Numbered from the stretch's first letter, positions 1 to 9,429 are shown. The stretch: 64,000 nucleotides of DNA from JACRCT01 sp049841135 (GCA_049841135.1 JASGHK010000005.1:806001-870000); one strand, 5' to 3'. A program made the numbers and translations. Notes: generated by a model from the sequence alone, not told the origin.

Positions 1-2
1 AT

Positions 3-71
3 CGTCGTGGGGGGATTGCAGCCCAGCGCGGCGAAGGCGAGCGCGGCCAGTAGAGCGAACGACCGGATCAT
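3..71 (-). CDS. N-terminus of a lipoprotein (partial, runs off left edge)
   Basis: Only the first 23 codons are inside the window. They encode a lipoprotein signal peptide: Met-Ile-Arg, a hydrophobic Leu/Ala/Phe stretch, then a lipobox ending Ala-Leu-Gly-Cys, with the Cys at residue 18. The mature part starts Asn-Pro-Pro-Thr-Thr. A GGGAGG element about six bases before the ATG supports this start. The function of the rest cannot be seen. It has the same orientation as the VWA lipoprotein upstream of it and could be co-transcribed with it. Confidence 0.6.
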   Translation of the reverse strand, partial: MIRSFALLAALAFAALGCNPPTT

Positions 72-348
72 GGAGGACCTCCCGGGCAATGCCGCACGCT
101 ACCACGGTGAAGTGGCGGCTCCCGGCGGCCGAGCGTCGGCGAACTGTGTCCGCAGCCACCTCAGTCGCCGTCCGGCCCGACCGGCGGCCCGAGCGAGAGA
201 GCGTGGAGGGCGCTGGGGTCCTTGGATGGCGAGCGGGGACACCTGGGCCAGAGGATCCAGCGGGCGCCGTCAGATTCTGTGGCCACCCAGCCCGCGAAGG
301 CGGGCTTGGCAAGTCGAGGCGCGGCTTCAGCCGCCGGCAGAATCGGGG

Positions 349-1831
349 CTATTGGCGGCAGTCGACGCTGTACCGGATGCGAATGGTGGAGCCCGGCGGC
401 GGAGCCAGCTCGATGGAGGCGAAGTCCACGGCGACCATCGCCGCGTTGAACGACCAGCGCCTCGTCCCCGTCGTCGCTTCCACGTCCGGCACGTCGACGC
501 CGTCGATTCTCGACGGTGAGCGGCCCGAAGCCGAGATTGGGGATGTTGGCGAGGAAGAAGCGCGTCCTGAACCCGAAGTCGATGCAGCCGCCGCTGGCGA
601 GGTCCTGGCCCCAGTTGGGGTCGCAGATGTCCCTCAGCCATCCGCCCTGTTGAGCGACCAGGTCCTTGATCCGCGTCGACGGGCCGGCAGCGGGAACGTC
701 GTAGGTGCAACCTTCTGGGGCTTGGGTATGGATTGGAAGGACCGCGCTGACGAACACCTGCCTCGACGACTTGAGCGCGTCGAACAGGGCCGCGTAGTCG
801 GCTAGCGGAGTCGTTCCGTGATCCTCGCCGTCGGTGATGAGGAGCACGTTGAGGTATGCCCACGGCCTCAAGAAGCCCGAGTTCTCGCCGGAGAGCAGCG
901 GCTCGGTCAGCGCGAGTTGCATGGACCGCAGCGGCATCTCCGCGCCGTCCGGGTGGGTGCTGGCGGACACCATCGCGGCGATCGAGGTCACGTCGGCTGT
1001 CGCGTTGGTCAGGTAGCGCGGCCCGGACGTTCCCGTCGGCAGCAGTCGGCCGTTGATGGCGTCCGGGTCGCTCGCCGGCCCACCGAGCGCAGAATCGACC
1101 GACGAGGCGGTGAAAGCCATTCGGACCTCCATGCAGGAAGGCCAGGGCAGCATCTGGACCAGATTGTCGATGACCGCCTGGCGCTTGGTCGCCATCGAGG
1201 CGCTGTCGTCGATCACCACCAGCAGGTCGATCCAGTTCGGTGGGTCCTGCGCGAAGACATCCTCTTGCTCCACCCGCGGGATGGCCGTGGCTACGAGCGG
1301 AGCCTCGAGGCGCCGGCCATCGAGCGTCGTCACCACGAGCGTCCCGGAGGCGTTCCCCACTGCGACTGGCACGTACTTCACCTTGAAATCGACCGAGGAT
1401 CCGGAGGCGACGTCGTGCGGCAGCGTGGGCGCCATGGTCAGCACGAACGCACCGTCGGCGCTCTCGACAGATGCTCCGCTCAGCGTCCCCGCGAGCGTGC
1501 CGGCGTTGTAGAGCGTGAAGGTACGCTCGCGCGAGGAGCAGCCCAGCGCGAGCGTCCCGAAGTCGAGTTCCGAGGGAGCCAGCAGGTAGACAGGCCGCTG
1601 AGGCTTCCCGGTGTCGGGCGTGCTGGCGTCCTCGGAAGCTGCGGCGTCTTCGCGAGCCGCGGCGGCATCGGCGAGCCCGGCCTCCAGGGCGGCATCGGCG
1701 ACGGGCTGCGCGTCCGCGGGCGCGCTCTGGCGAGCGTCGAGAAGCTGGGCTTGGGCATCCGGAGAATCACGGTCCGGCTCGGGACAGGCCGCCAGCAGCG
1801 CACAGAGCAGGAGCGAGCATCGTTTGGTCAC
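349..1831 (-). CDS. VWA-domain lipoprotein (one +1 frame change near 505-509)
   Basis: Predicted cell-surface or periplasmic lipoprotein of about 493 residues. The GTG start at 1831 opens a signal peptide with lipobox Leu-Ala-Ala-Cys. An Ala/Asp-rich linker follows, then a choice-of-anchor/HYDIN-like Ig module (near SELDFGTLALGCSSRERTF), then a von Willebrand A domain with a MIDAS motif (VVIDDSASM) and a second acidic loop (LLITDGEDHG). Uninterrupted reading runs to 161 but turns into Arg-rich nonsense after the codons for PLTVEN. Removing one base at 505-509 (plus-strand GATTC, expected GATC) gives a smooth ending, SIELAPPPGSTIRIRYSVDC plus two residues, with a stop at 349. VWA lipoproteins of this kind are common in Myxococcota; the ligand is unknown. 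Confidence 0.75.
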
Positions 1832-2127
1832 GGCATGCCCCCAAGGCAGCTGCGAGGATGCACTCACCGTACTGCAAGGCACGGCCGCCGGGCGAGCGGG
1901 CAACCGAGCGAGCCCAGGGGAAGTCCACCGCATGGATGGACCGCCGGCCACGTGCTGGCAGCCCCACCGTTCGGCCAATCCGGCGGGATCCAGGCCCCCT
2001 CAACGGGGCGCATTGGCTCGTGGTGATGGTCGCTCGGGGGCCGCTCCGCCCTCCCTGATTGGGGTGCTTATCGCCTCGGCGACGCACGTCGATGGCCCTG
2101 GGTAGGCCCACCTGGGGAGGCATCGCC

Positions 2128-2433
2128 ATGGCGAAGAAGAACTGCTGGGAAGTGAAGGGCTGCGGGCGCGAGGTCGGCGGAGCCAAGGCCAAGGAGCTCG
2201 GCGTCTGTCCGGCCTGCACCGACCGGCGGCTCGACGGAACTCACGGTGGCCGCGCGGGTGGCCGGGCCTGCTGGGTCCTCGCCGGGACTCTTTGCGGAGG
2301 AAAGGTGCAGGGGTCCTTCGCCGCCAAGCTCGCGAACTGTCAGGAGTGCGAGTTCTACAAGTCGGTCCGCACCGAGGAGATGGCCCGGGGGAGCTTCGCC
2401 TTGACCGGCCAGCTCCTCGAGAAGCTCAAGTAG
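2128..2433 (+). CDS. two-CW domain protein
   Basis: A small protein of 101 residues, probably cytoplasmic, with no signal peptide or membrane segment. It has two Cys-Trp motifs (KNCWEVKGCGRE near the start and RACWVLAGTLCGG in the middle) and further Cys residues (CPACTDRR, CQECEFYKSV). This is the pattern of the two-CW family found in delta-proteobacteria, where paired Cys probably bind a metal or an iron-sulfur centre. I chose the ATG at 2128 because GGGGAGG lies seven bases before it; the open frame extends further upstream without a site. It is a monocistronic plus-strand gene between two minus-strand genes. The biochemical role of the family is not established as far as I know. Confidence 0.8.
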   Translation: MAKKNCWEVKGCGREVGGAKAKELGVCPACTDRRLDGTHGGRAGGRACWVLAGTLCGGKVQGSFAAKLANCQECEFYKSVRTEEMARGSFALTGQLLEKLK

Positions 2434-2497
2434 GCCTCCGCGTCGACCAGCGGCGCGCAGGCCACGGTGGAGGTCGACCTGCACGCCGCCGGGCGAT

Positions 2498-4396
2498 TCA
2501 CTTCTTGGCGGGCGCCTTCTTCTGCGCGGCGAGGATCTTCTCGATCTCGTCCATCGTCGCGTTCATCTCCGCCATCGCCGCAGCGAAGGGCGCCGAGGTC
2601 AGCATGTCCACCCCCGCGTCCTTGAGGAGCTCGACCGGATACTTGGAACCGCCGGCCTTGAGCATCCGCAGGTAGGCGTCGCGCCTGGCGCTCTTCTTCA
2701 CCTTCGCCTCCTCGAGGATCCCGCGGGCCAGCGAGGTGGAGGCGACCAGGCTCGTCGCGTACTGGTAGACGTAGTAGCCCGCATAGAAGTGGGGGATGTA
2801 CGTCCACTCGGTACCGAGCAGCTCGTCCACCTGGCAGACGCCCTGGTCGTGCCCGTAGTACTCGCGGACGATCTTCAGATAGAGCGCGGAGAGATTCTCC
2901 CCGGTGAGCGCCTCGCCCTTCTCGGCCTTCTCGAGGAAGGCGAGCTCGAACTCCGCGAACTGGGTCTGCCGGAAGAGCGTGGTGCGCAGCGAGTCGAGGT
3001 GGGTGCCGAGGAGGAAGAGCCGCGTGGCGTCGTCCGGGGTCTTGGCCAACAGGTGGTGCACGAGCAGGTTCTGGTTGAGCGTCGAGGCCACCTCGGCGAC
3101 GAAGATCGAGTACTCCGAGGTCGGCAGCGGCTGGGCGGACGAGGCGAGGAAGGTGTGCATCGAGTGCCCGGACTCGTGGGCCAGGACCGAGAGGTCCTCG
3201 TAGCGCCCCATGAAGTTGAGCAGCTGGTAGGGGTGCACGCCGTAGACGCCGGTGGAGTAGGCGCCAGAGCGCTTGCCGGTGGAGGGCAGGAAGTCGGTCC
3301 AGCGGCTCTCGAAGCCCTTCTTGAGCGTGTCCAGGTAGTCCTTGCCCAGAGGTGCGAGCGCCTCGAGGGTCACCGCGCGCGCCTGCTCGGGCTCGTAGCG
3401 CAGCTCGACGCTCTCCACGAGCGGCACGTAGAGGTCCTGGTACTTCAGCTCGGGCAGGCCGAGCATCTTCTTGCGCAGCGCGAGGTAGCGGTGGAGCGTC
3501 GGCAGGCTCTTGCGGACGTCGGCGATGAGCTGCTTGTAGACGCCGGTGGGGATGTTGTCGCGGAAGAGCGCCGCCTCGAGGGTGGAGCCGAACCGGTGCA
3601 CCCGCTGGTCGAAGACCTCCGCCTTCACCTTCGAGGCGAGGGTCGTTCCCAAGGTCCGCTCGAAGGCCTTGTGGGTGCGGAAGAAGGCGTCGAAGACCTT
3701 GAGGCGGTCCTCACGCGAGCGGGCGGCGCGGTGCAGCGTGTAGGCCGCGGCGTCGAGGCGCACCTCCTCGCCGGTGGAGAGCTTGATGGTCGGGTACGGC
3801 AGCTCGGCGTTGGTGAGGATGTCGTAGGTCCAGTCCCCGGCGGTGGCCATCTCGCCGGTCATCGCCACCACGCGCTCCTCCGGCGCGGTGAGGGTGTGCG
3901 CCTTCCAGCGCAGCACGTCGTCGAGGTACATGCGGTAGGGCGCGAGCTTGGGCTCCTTGGCCTGGAAGTCCTTGATCCTGGCGGCGTCGAGCCCGAGCAG
4001 CTCCGGGCGCACCCAGGCGATCGCCGACTCCAGATCCACCGACACCCTCCCGGCCGACTGGTGCATCTCCCGCGGCCGCGGGGTCCGCGTGTCTTCGCTG
4101 GAGAGGCAGGACGCGTAGACCTCGAGGCGGCTGAGCTCGTTCTGCAGCGCGAAGACCGCGTCGAGCCCGGCGAGCAGCGCCTGCGGCGAGTCGCCGAGGT
4201 GGCCTCGGTGGGCGGCCAGCCCGTCGACCTTCTTGGCCGCGGCGGAGAGGGCCTCGCTCCACGCCGCCTCCGAGGGGTAGAGGTCGGCGAGGTTCCACTT
4301 GTACTTCTCGGGGATCTCCGCGCGCTCGGCGGCATTCACCGCGCTGGCGTTGAGGGAAGCGGCGAGAGCAAGCGCTGCAGTCAGGAAGAGTCGCAC
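2498..4396 (-). CDS. exported M3-family oligoendopeptidase (PepF-like)
   Basis: Zinc metallopeptidase of 632 residues that should cleave oligopeptides. The catalytic zinc motif HESGH is visible in VLAHESGHSMHTF, and the C-terminal part (YYGHDQGVCQVDELLGTEW, then IPHFYAGYYVYQYATS) is typical of oligoendopeptidase F. Cytoplasmic PepF proteins lack leaders, but this one begins with a clear Sec signal peptide (Arg, hydrophobic Leu/Ala core, cleavage near AVNA/AERAE), so it is probably periplasmic. The GTG start at 4396 is supported by GGAGG about six bases upstream. The last residues are Lys/Ala-rich. It lies 133 bases downstream of the HEAT-serpin gene on the same strand. Confidence 0.92.
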   Translation of the reverse strand: MRLFLTAALALAASLNASAVNAAERAEIPEKYKWNLADLYPSEAAWSEALSAAAKKVDGLAAHRGHLGDSPQALLAGLDAVFALQNELSRLEVYASCLSSEDTRTPRPREMHQSAGRVSVDLESAIAWVRPELLGLDAARIKDFQAKEPKLAPYRMYLDDVLRWKAHTLTAPEERVVAMTGEMATAGDWTYDILTNAELPYPTIKLSTGEEVRLDAAAYTLHRAARSREDRLKVFDAFFRTHKAFERTLGTTLASKVKAEVFDQRVHRFGSTLEAALFRDNIPTGVYKQLIADVRKSLPTLHRYLALRKKMLGLPELKYQDLYVPLVESVELRYEPEQARAVTLEALAPLGKDYLDTLKKGFESRWTDFLPSTGKRSGAYSTGVYGVHPYQLLNFMGRYEDLSVLAHESGHSMHTFLASSAQPLPTSEYSIFVAEVASTLNQNLLVHHLLAKTPDDATRLFLLGTHLDSLRTTLFRQTQFAEFELAFLEKAEKGEALTGENLSALYLKIVREYYGHDQGVCQVDELLGTEWTYIPHFYAGYYVYQYATSLVASTSLARGILEEAKVKKSARRDAYLRMLKAGGSKYPVELLKDAGVDMLTSAPFAAAMAEMNATMDEIEKILAAQKKAPAKK

Positions 4397-4529
4397 GGGA
4401 CCTCCGGGAGAACGGGGTATTGCCTGTTACACCCGTCGAGGCCCGGTCGTCGAATCGCGTGGCGCCGCGGCGCAGGCGCGAACGCCGTCAGGGCTTTCGC
4501 ACGGGATGCGCTGCAGGTGGTACCCACCG

Positions 4530-7307
4530 TCAGGGCTCGACGACCTGCCCGCCGAAGAGACACTGACCCGCTGCGTCGTGGACGAAGAAGAAGAAGGGCC
4601 GGTCGAAAGCCACGACCTGCGGAACACCTCGGATTCCGCCGAGGAACGTGGCTGCAGCCGCCTCGGTGCCGTACTGGTCGATACACAACCGGACGACCTG
4701 CCTCATCTGGTTGAAGCGCACGCTCTCGCCCGGATGGAGTCGGCTCGGTGCCTCTCGGCTTCCCAAGGTTTCCAGGATCCAGTCCAGGCTGTGCTCCTGG
4801 CTCAAATCGAACTGAGGGACCTGAAAGTCGAAGTCACACAGTTCCATCGACCGTCGAAGAGCCGCGACGCCTTCTGGGGTCAGGAGCTTGCGGACGCGTT
4901 CGAAGAACCCGACCCGGGGAGCGACGAAGAGCATGGCGCCGCGGTCGTCGCGGTAGGCGACCTCGACCGCCTGCAGCTGCTCGTCCTCGAAGAATCGGTG
5001 CTCGAGCCACCCCTCCAGGAACGTGGTCTCGACGAGGGCTCCGCTCAAGAGCCGGAACAATCCGCGGCTTGTCGTCTCGAACGGCTTCTTCCAGACCCCT
5101 TTGAGCCACAGCGCGTTCACGAAGAGCGCGAGGGTGTCCTCGTGAAGGTCTCCGGGAGAAAGCAGGCTCGGGATGGCGCCTGAGGTGGCCTCGCGGACCC
5201 ATCCGTTGACCTCCGTCGCCGCGGCTCGCCGATCGCTCAGCTCCACCTCCTGGATTTGCGCGCCGATGCACCTGAGCTCGGCGACGACCGCCGGGTCGGT
5301 CTCCAGCCCCGCTCGCAGGAACGCGGCGAGCGAACTTCGGACCTTGAAGCCCTCCTCGTCGGCAGCAAGCGCGGAGTGCCACCTGCCCATGGCCTCGGGT
5401 TGCAGGTCTTCCGCGCGAAGGCCCAGCGCCTCGAAATCCAGGGCGTTCGCTGAGGCACGGGCGGCGAGCGCCAGCACCGCGAGCATGCTGGCGGGCGAGG
5501 CGACGAAGTTCTGAGTCGGTGCGGCCGCGAGGACACGGAACAACAGCCGACGCAGGGCCTCGGCGCGGCCGTCGGATCCCGGCCCGGCGACCGACCATGG
5601 AGGCAACCCCTCCGACAGATCGCCCGCGCCCAGTTCGCGCAGGGCGATGCCCGCGGCCCGGCGAAGCTCGGGTGGCGAGTCCGGGCCCGACGCCGCCTTC
5701 ACCATGTCCAGGACCTCGGAGGAGCCAGGCGCCAAGGCCGGCAGGACCAGCAGCGCCGCGCTCCGCGTCGCGAGGTCGTCGGAGCGCGCCAGCGCGAGCA
5801 TCGCCGGCAACCGAGACTCGGCCTTGCGTCCTGCGATGCGCAGCATCCCCACCGCGAGGTCTCGGCGCTCCGGGTCCGAGAGGTCCCGCTCCCACTGGGC
5901 CAGCGTCGCTGGACCGATCCACCCGATTCTGGTCAGCACCCGACCGAGAACCCCGCGTTCGGCCTCAGACACTGGCTCCAGGGCCGCCAACGCGTCCCCA
6001 AGACCTGGCCATCGACTGCCGAGGCGATCGAGGCCTTCCAGGATCCCGTGGATGGCCCAGCCATCGGGGGGTTTCGCGCCCACGCTCATCAGCCAATGGA
6101 GCGCGTGTTGCGGCAGGGCTTCGAACGCAACCAACGCCGAAGCCACTTCAACCGCATCGTCGATGCTCGTCTTCTCCAGGGCGACTCGCAGCTCTCGGTC
6201 GAACTGCGCCACCGGCACGCCGACGAGCTCGAGCGCTTCTAGCGTGGGAGCCACAGCGCCAGGCTCCGCTTCGCGCAAGAGGCCGCAGATGGGCGCGATG
6301 GCCTCGGTGGCGTGGAGCCTTCCGAGCGCAAGCAACGACTGCGTCAGCAGCTCATCTCGATGGTGCTGCGTGCCAGTGACTTCGTTGGCGAAGACCAGCT
6401 CCGGCTGATGCGGCGCCGCCAGGATGCCGAGGAGCAGCGGCACGGCCGAGGCGTCCTGGAGGGATGCGAGCGTCGCCGCCGCAGCGGCGCGGAGGTGACG
6501 CGAGCGATGCTCGGAGACGAGCAGGCGACGAAGGTCCGCACACAGCGGCAAGGTTCCGGGACCGGGCTCCGTCAATCCGCCGAGAATCGCGGCCCCACGC
6601 TCGTCAGGCTCCTCGAGCGCGATCTCGAGGAGGCGTCGCGCCAACCCTGGGTCGTGGCGCGCCAGCGGTCGGAAGACCGAGACGATGGACTCGATCTCCC
6701 AATGCCGCCTCCGACGCAGCACCTGCAAGAGCGCGTCGTGGTTCCTCGGGTCGGCAGCCAACCGGGCCTCGCATCCCCAGGCGGCCACGATGGGCAAGGG
6801 CTCCGGCGACTCGAGCGCGTGCCTCAGGGCGCAGGCGTCGATGACCGACGAGGTCTCTCGCATCCAGAGGTGGTGAAGTGCCAGATCGACGACGCCCCAA
6901 TCCGGGTCGTCTAGGAGTGCCAGCGCCCGCTGAACTGACGCTGCCTCGTCGAGAATCCGCCCACGGCCTAAGACGCCTTTGGCCCCCGCCCGCCGAACCT
7001 CCGGGTCCGAGGATCGAAGCATCGCGTCCGCTCTCTCGAGGAACGCCGTGGGGTCGTCGCGAAGAAGGAGCAGCGCCAGGTGCTGGGCTTGCTCATCTCC
7101 GCTGGAGAGCGCGGCGGCCTCGGCGGGCACCGTGCCTGCGCACTCGGACGGCGCATTGAATGAGAGGAGCTTCACCAGATTCGCTCGGGCACGTGCCCGG
7201 TCATCGCTGGCAGCGGACCCGAGCGCGGCCTTCCAGAGCAGCTCCCAGGCTTCAACCTTGGTCTTGGCCCTGGGCCAACGACGAAGGGCGTCTTCGAGTG
7301 TGAGCAT
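4530..7307 (-). CDS. HEAT-repeat protein fused to a C-terminal serpin domain
   Basis: A 925-residue protein with no signal peptide. Residues about 60-560 are helical HEAT-like repeats (for example DPEVRRAGAKGVLGRG, DPDWGVVDLALHHLW, DPERRDLAVGMLRIAGRKAE). Residues about 571-925 match the full serpin fold: NFVASPASMLAVLALAARA (the 'SPxS' start), VNGWVREATSGAIPSLL, TLALFVNALWLKGVWKKPF, then a hinge and reactive-centre loop starting GTEAAAATFLGGIRG, then FDRPFFFFVHDAAGQCLFGG. The Ala-rich hinge is the signature of inhibitory serpins. Aligned by eye with alpha-1-antitrypsin, the P1 position falls on Gly or the preceding Arg. The ATG at 7307 lacks a strong ribosome site. I know of no standard family with this architecture. 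Confidence 0.85.
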   Translation of the reverse strand: MLTLEDALRRWPRAKTKVEAWELLWKAALGSAASDDRARARANLVKLLSFNAPSECAGTVPAEAAALSSGDEQAQHLALLLLRDDPTAFLERADAMLRSSDPEVRRAGAKGVLGRGRILDEAASVQRALALLDDPDWGVVDLALHHLWMRETSSVIDACALRHALESPEPLPIVAAWGCEARLAADPRNHDALLQVLRRRRHWEIESIVSVFRPLARHDPGLARRLLEIALEEPDERGAAILGGLTEPGPGTLPLCADLRRLLVSEHRSRHLRAAAAATLASLQDASAVPLLLGILAAPHQPELVFANEVTGTQHHRDELLTQSLLALGRLHATEAIAPICGLLREAEPGAVAPTLEALELVGVPVAQFDRELRVALEKTSIDDAVEVASALVAFEALPQHALHWLMSVGAKPPDGWAIHGILEGLDRLGSRWPGLGDALAALEPVSEAERGVLGRVLTRIGWIGPATLAQWERDLSDPERRDLAVGMLRIAGRKAESRLPAMLALARSDDLATRSAALLVLPALAPGSSEVLDMVKAASGPDSPPELRRAAGIALRELGAGDLSEGLPPWSVAGPGSDGRAEALRRLLFRVLAAAPTQNFVASPASMLAVLALAARASANALDFEALGLRAEDLQPEAMGRWHSALAADEEGFKVRSSLAAFLRAGLETDPAVVAELRCIGAQIQEVELSDRRAAATEVNGWVREATSGAIPSLLSPGDLHEDTLALFVNALWLKGVWKKPFETTSRGLFRLLSGALVETTFLEGWLEHRFFEDEQLQAVEVAYRDDRGAMLFVAPRVGFFERVRKLLTPEGVAALRRSMELCDFDFQVPQFDLSQEHSLDWILETLGSREAPSRLHPGESVRFNQMRQVVRLCIDQYGTEAAAATFLGGIRGVPQVVAFDRPFFFFVHDAAGQCLFGGQVVEP

Positions 7308-7366
7308 CGCCGGCACAGGATACTGCCTGGAAGCTCTGGCCGTGCCTGCGGCCGGCGGGGCTGCTG

Positions 7367-7454
7367 GCGGGCGGGACGCCCGCAACCACGGGTGCCTCCG
7401 CCGCCTCATCAAGATGGAGGCAGAGAGTCCTGTGGTCGCGGGCGTCCCGCCCGC
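7367..7454. repeat. long inverted repeat (REP-like hairpin or terminator)
   Basis: The left arm at 7367-7389 (GCGGGCGGGACGCCCGC then AACCAC) matches the reverse complement of 7432-7454 at 22 of 23 positions. The loop contains a second short inverted repeat (TGCCTCC and GGAGGCA). It fills the gap between the stop of the porin gene (7459) and the start of the HEAT-serpin gene (7307), both on the minus strand. It could end transcription after the porin or be a REP-type element. No T-run is present, so a classic intrinsic terminator is unlikely. Confidence 0.6.
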
Positions 7455-7458
7455 TCAA

Positions 7459-8657
7459 TCACAGCGCGAGCTGGGTGGCGACGATCACCTGGTGCTGGTC
7501 GGGGACGTTCGTCCAGCCGAAGAGGCTGTAGGAGGCCTGCACCTTCAGCTCGTTGCCCAGGATGAAGGCATTGACGCCCACCTCGTACACGTTGGCCTCG
7601 CAGGCCGACGCGGCGCTGAGCGAAGTGGCGCAGATGGCGCCGCTCTCGCGCCCCAGCGACGGGTCGTAGTGGCCGTAGCGGATCACGGCCTGCACGCGCT
7701 CCCGGTAGGTGTAGCCCACGGCGGCGTAGAGCCCATAGGAGTCGACCCAACCCTTGGAGGTCTTGTCGCGGCCGCGGATGAACTCCGCCTGGCCGATGAA
7801 GCCCGCTCGCTCGAAGCGGAGGTCACCCTCCCAGCGGTCCTTGGTGCCAGCCATGCCGCGGTCGGTCACCGAGGAGTAGGCGAGCAGGCCGATCATCATG
7901 CCGTCGATGGGGTAGGCCTCCAGCCGCAGCGCCATGTCCTTCTGCACGTTGAAGTCGAGCGTGTTCTGCCCGGCGCCGTTGAGCAGGAACAGCCCGTAGC
8001 TGAAGCGCTTGAACGTCTTGCTCACCCGCAGGCCGATGTCGCGCTTGTCGCTGAACTGGCGCACCACCAGCGCCCGCTCCGGCAGCAGCGTCTTCGCCGA
8101 GCTGTTGTAGGACTCCCAGCTCACGGGGATGCGGAACTGGCCGGCGGTGATGTCCGCGTACTCGAAGGAGTAGGAGAGGAAGAGGTCCTGCAGGAGGGTG
8201 GTCGCGCCCACCGGCTGCTTGATCGTCGTCTCCTTGGGTCCGTTGGGCCCGGCGAGGGTCAAGGTGATGTCCTTGAACTCCAGCGCGCGGATGGGGTCGA
8301 TGACGGCCTTGAACGCGAAGCGATCTCCCAGGGCGCTGCCGTACACGCCCATCTCGGCGCGGCGGATGCGGAACGTGAAGGACGTCCCCATGCAGTCCGG
8401 AGTGGCGCAGGTCGTCAGCGGAGCGTGGTCGAGCATGCCCCAGACCTGAGCCAGCAGGTACGGCTTGATCACGCCGACAGCCCTGCCAGGAGCGACTTGA
8501 CCGACGGAGAGGCCGCTGGAGCCGGCGCCGCGGGCGGCGGAGCCTCGGCCGGGGCCGGAGCCGGCGCGGCGCTGGTGGGCGGGGACTCGGTGGACTGGGG
8601 GGCCGGGGCAGGCTCGGCCGCAAGGACCATCACCAGCGCAACGACGAGGGCGTTCAC
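7459..8657 (-). CDS. outer-membrane porin, OprO/OprP-like (frame break near 8470)
   Basis: The 337-residue body (from 8472) is rich in alternating aromatic/charged beta-strand patterns (LLQDLFLSYSFEYADITAG, SYNSSAKTLLPERALVV, AVGYTYRERVQAVIRYGHYD) and resembles phosphate-selective porins O/P. It lacks a leader. The preceding 62-codon frame (8469-8657, GTG start, AAGGAG six bases upstream) supplies a signal peptide and an Ala/Pro linker ending SVKSLLAGLSA. The two frames meet at GTGATC (8470-8472). A two-gene GTGA overlap is formally possible, but a porin without a leader next to a leader without a body is best explained by a frame error, giving one protein of about 399 residues. It sits directly downstream of a PstS-like gene, which fits phosphate uptake. 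Confidence 0.7.
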
Positions 8658-8676
8658 GGGGGCTCCTTGGGGCTGG

Positions 8677-9429
8677 CTACTTCGCCGACGCGACGGCGGT
8701 CTTGAAGGCTTCGATGACCTGGAGGGCCTTGCCCGTGGGCGGGCCGAGAGTGATGAAGCCCAGCGGCCGCTCGAGGGTGTCGGTCTTGACGACCTTCACG
8801 GTGTTGGAGTCGACGAAGCCGGCGCCCAGGCCGCCGAAGCCGAGCGGATCCACCGCCACCAACTCACCGACCTTCTTCACGGCAGTCAGCGCCTTGACCG
8901 CCTTGCCGTACTCGGCCCCCTTCATCACCGACTTCTTGATGAGCGCGCGGGTGCCGCCGGTGATGGTGTCCGAGTAGACGGTGATCGGCTTGTCGGGCCC
9001 GCCCAGGTCTTTCCAGTTGGTGATCTTCCCGGTGAGCACGTCGCTGATCTGCTGCCAGGTGAGGCTGGTGACCGGATTGGACGGATGGACGATGAACATG
9101 ACCTGCGCCTTCTTGACCACGGTGAACTGCAGCTTGCTCGCGTCGACCTCCTTGCCGGCGACCTTGGCGGCGGCGACGGCGATGTCCACCGGCTCGGAGC
9201 AGAGGGCGATGTCTGCCTTGCCCTCGACGAGGTCCGCCAGCCCCTTGCCCGTGGCGTTGCCCGCGAGCTCGAGCGTGTGCCCGGTGCTCTTCTCCACGGC
9301 CGCCTTGTGAGGGTTGACGACCACGTCGATGACGGTCGTGGCCCCGTGGAGCCGGACCTGCTCGGCGCGGGACGAGGCGGCCACCAACGAGACGACGACG
9401 AAAGCCAGCGCGGACACTCGGGTAGTCAT
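8677..9429 (-). CDS. PstS-like phosphate-binding periplasmic protein
   Basis: Exported 250-residue protein of the PBP-like family. The signal peptide (Met-Thr-Thr-Arg, hydrophobic core, cleavage near SSRA/EQVRL) is followed by motifs of PstS-type binding proteins: GATTVIDVVVNPHKAAVEK, GKADIALCSEPVDI, VKKAQVMFIVHPSNPVTSLT, ISDVLTGKITNWKDLGG, and a late LGFGGLGAGFV. It would bind phosphate or a similar oxyanion. The start at 9429 is fixed by AAGGAGG six bases upstream. A porin gene follows 19 bases after the stop, while no ABC permease or ATPase gene is nearby, so it may serve in sensing or in scavenging with a transporter elsewhere. Confidence 0.85.
   Translation of the reverse strand: MTTRVSALAFVVVSLVAASSRAEQVRLHGATTVIDVVVNPHKAAVEKSTGHTLELAGNATGKGLADLVEGKADIALCSEPVDIAVAAAKVAGKEVDASKLQFTVVKKAQVMFIVHPSNPVTSLTWQQISDVLTGKITNWKDLGGPDKPITVYSDTITGGTRALIKKSVMKGAEYGKAVKALTAVKKVGELVAVDPLGFGGLGAGFVDSNTVKVVKTDTLERPLGFITLGPPTGKALQVIEAFKTAVASAK

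Noticed and set aside
161..348. Arg-rich C-terminal extension of the VWA lipoprotein in the unbroken frame
   Set aside because: The composition is typical of a wrong frame; shifting by one base at 505-509 gives a beta-strand-like ending and a natural stop at 349.
2789..4714. Long plus-strand open frame opposite the oligoendopeptidase gene
   Set aside because: It is the antisense shadow of a clear M3 peptidase gene; the translation is Glu/Leu/Arg-biased low-complexity with no motif or ribosome site.
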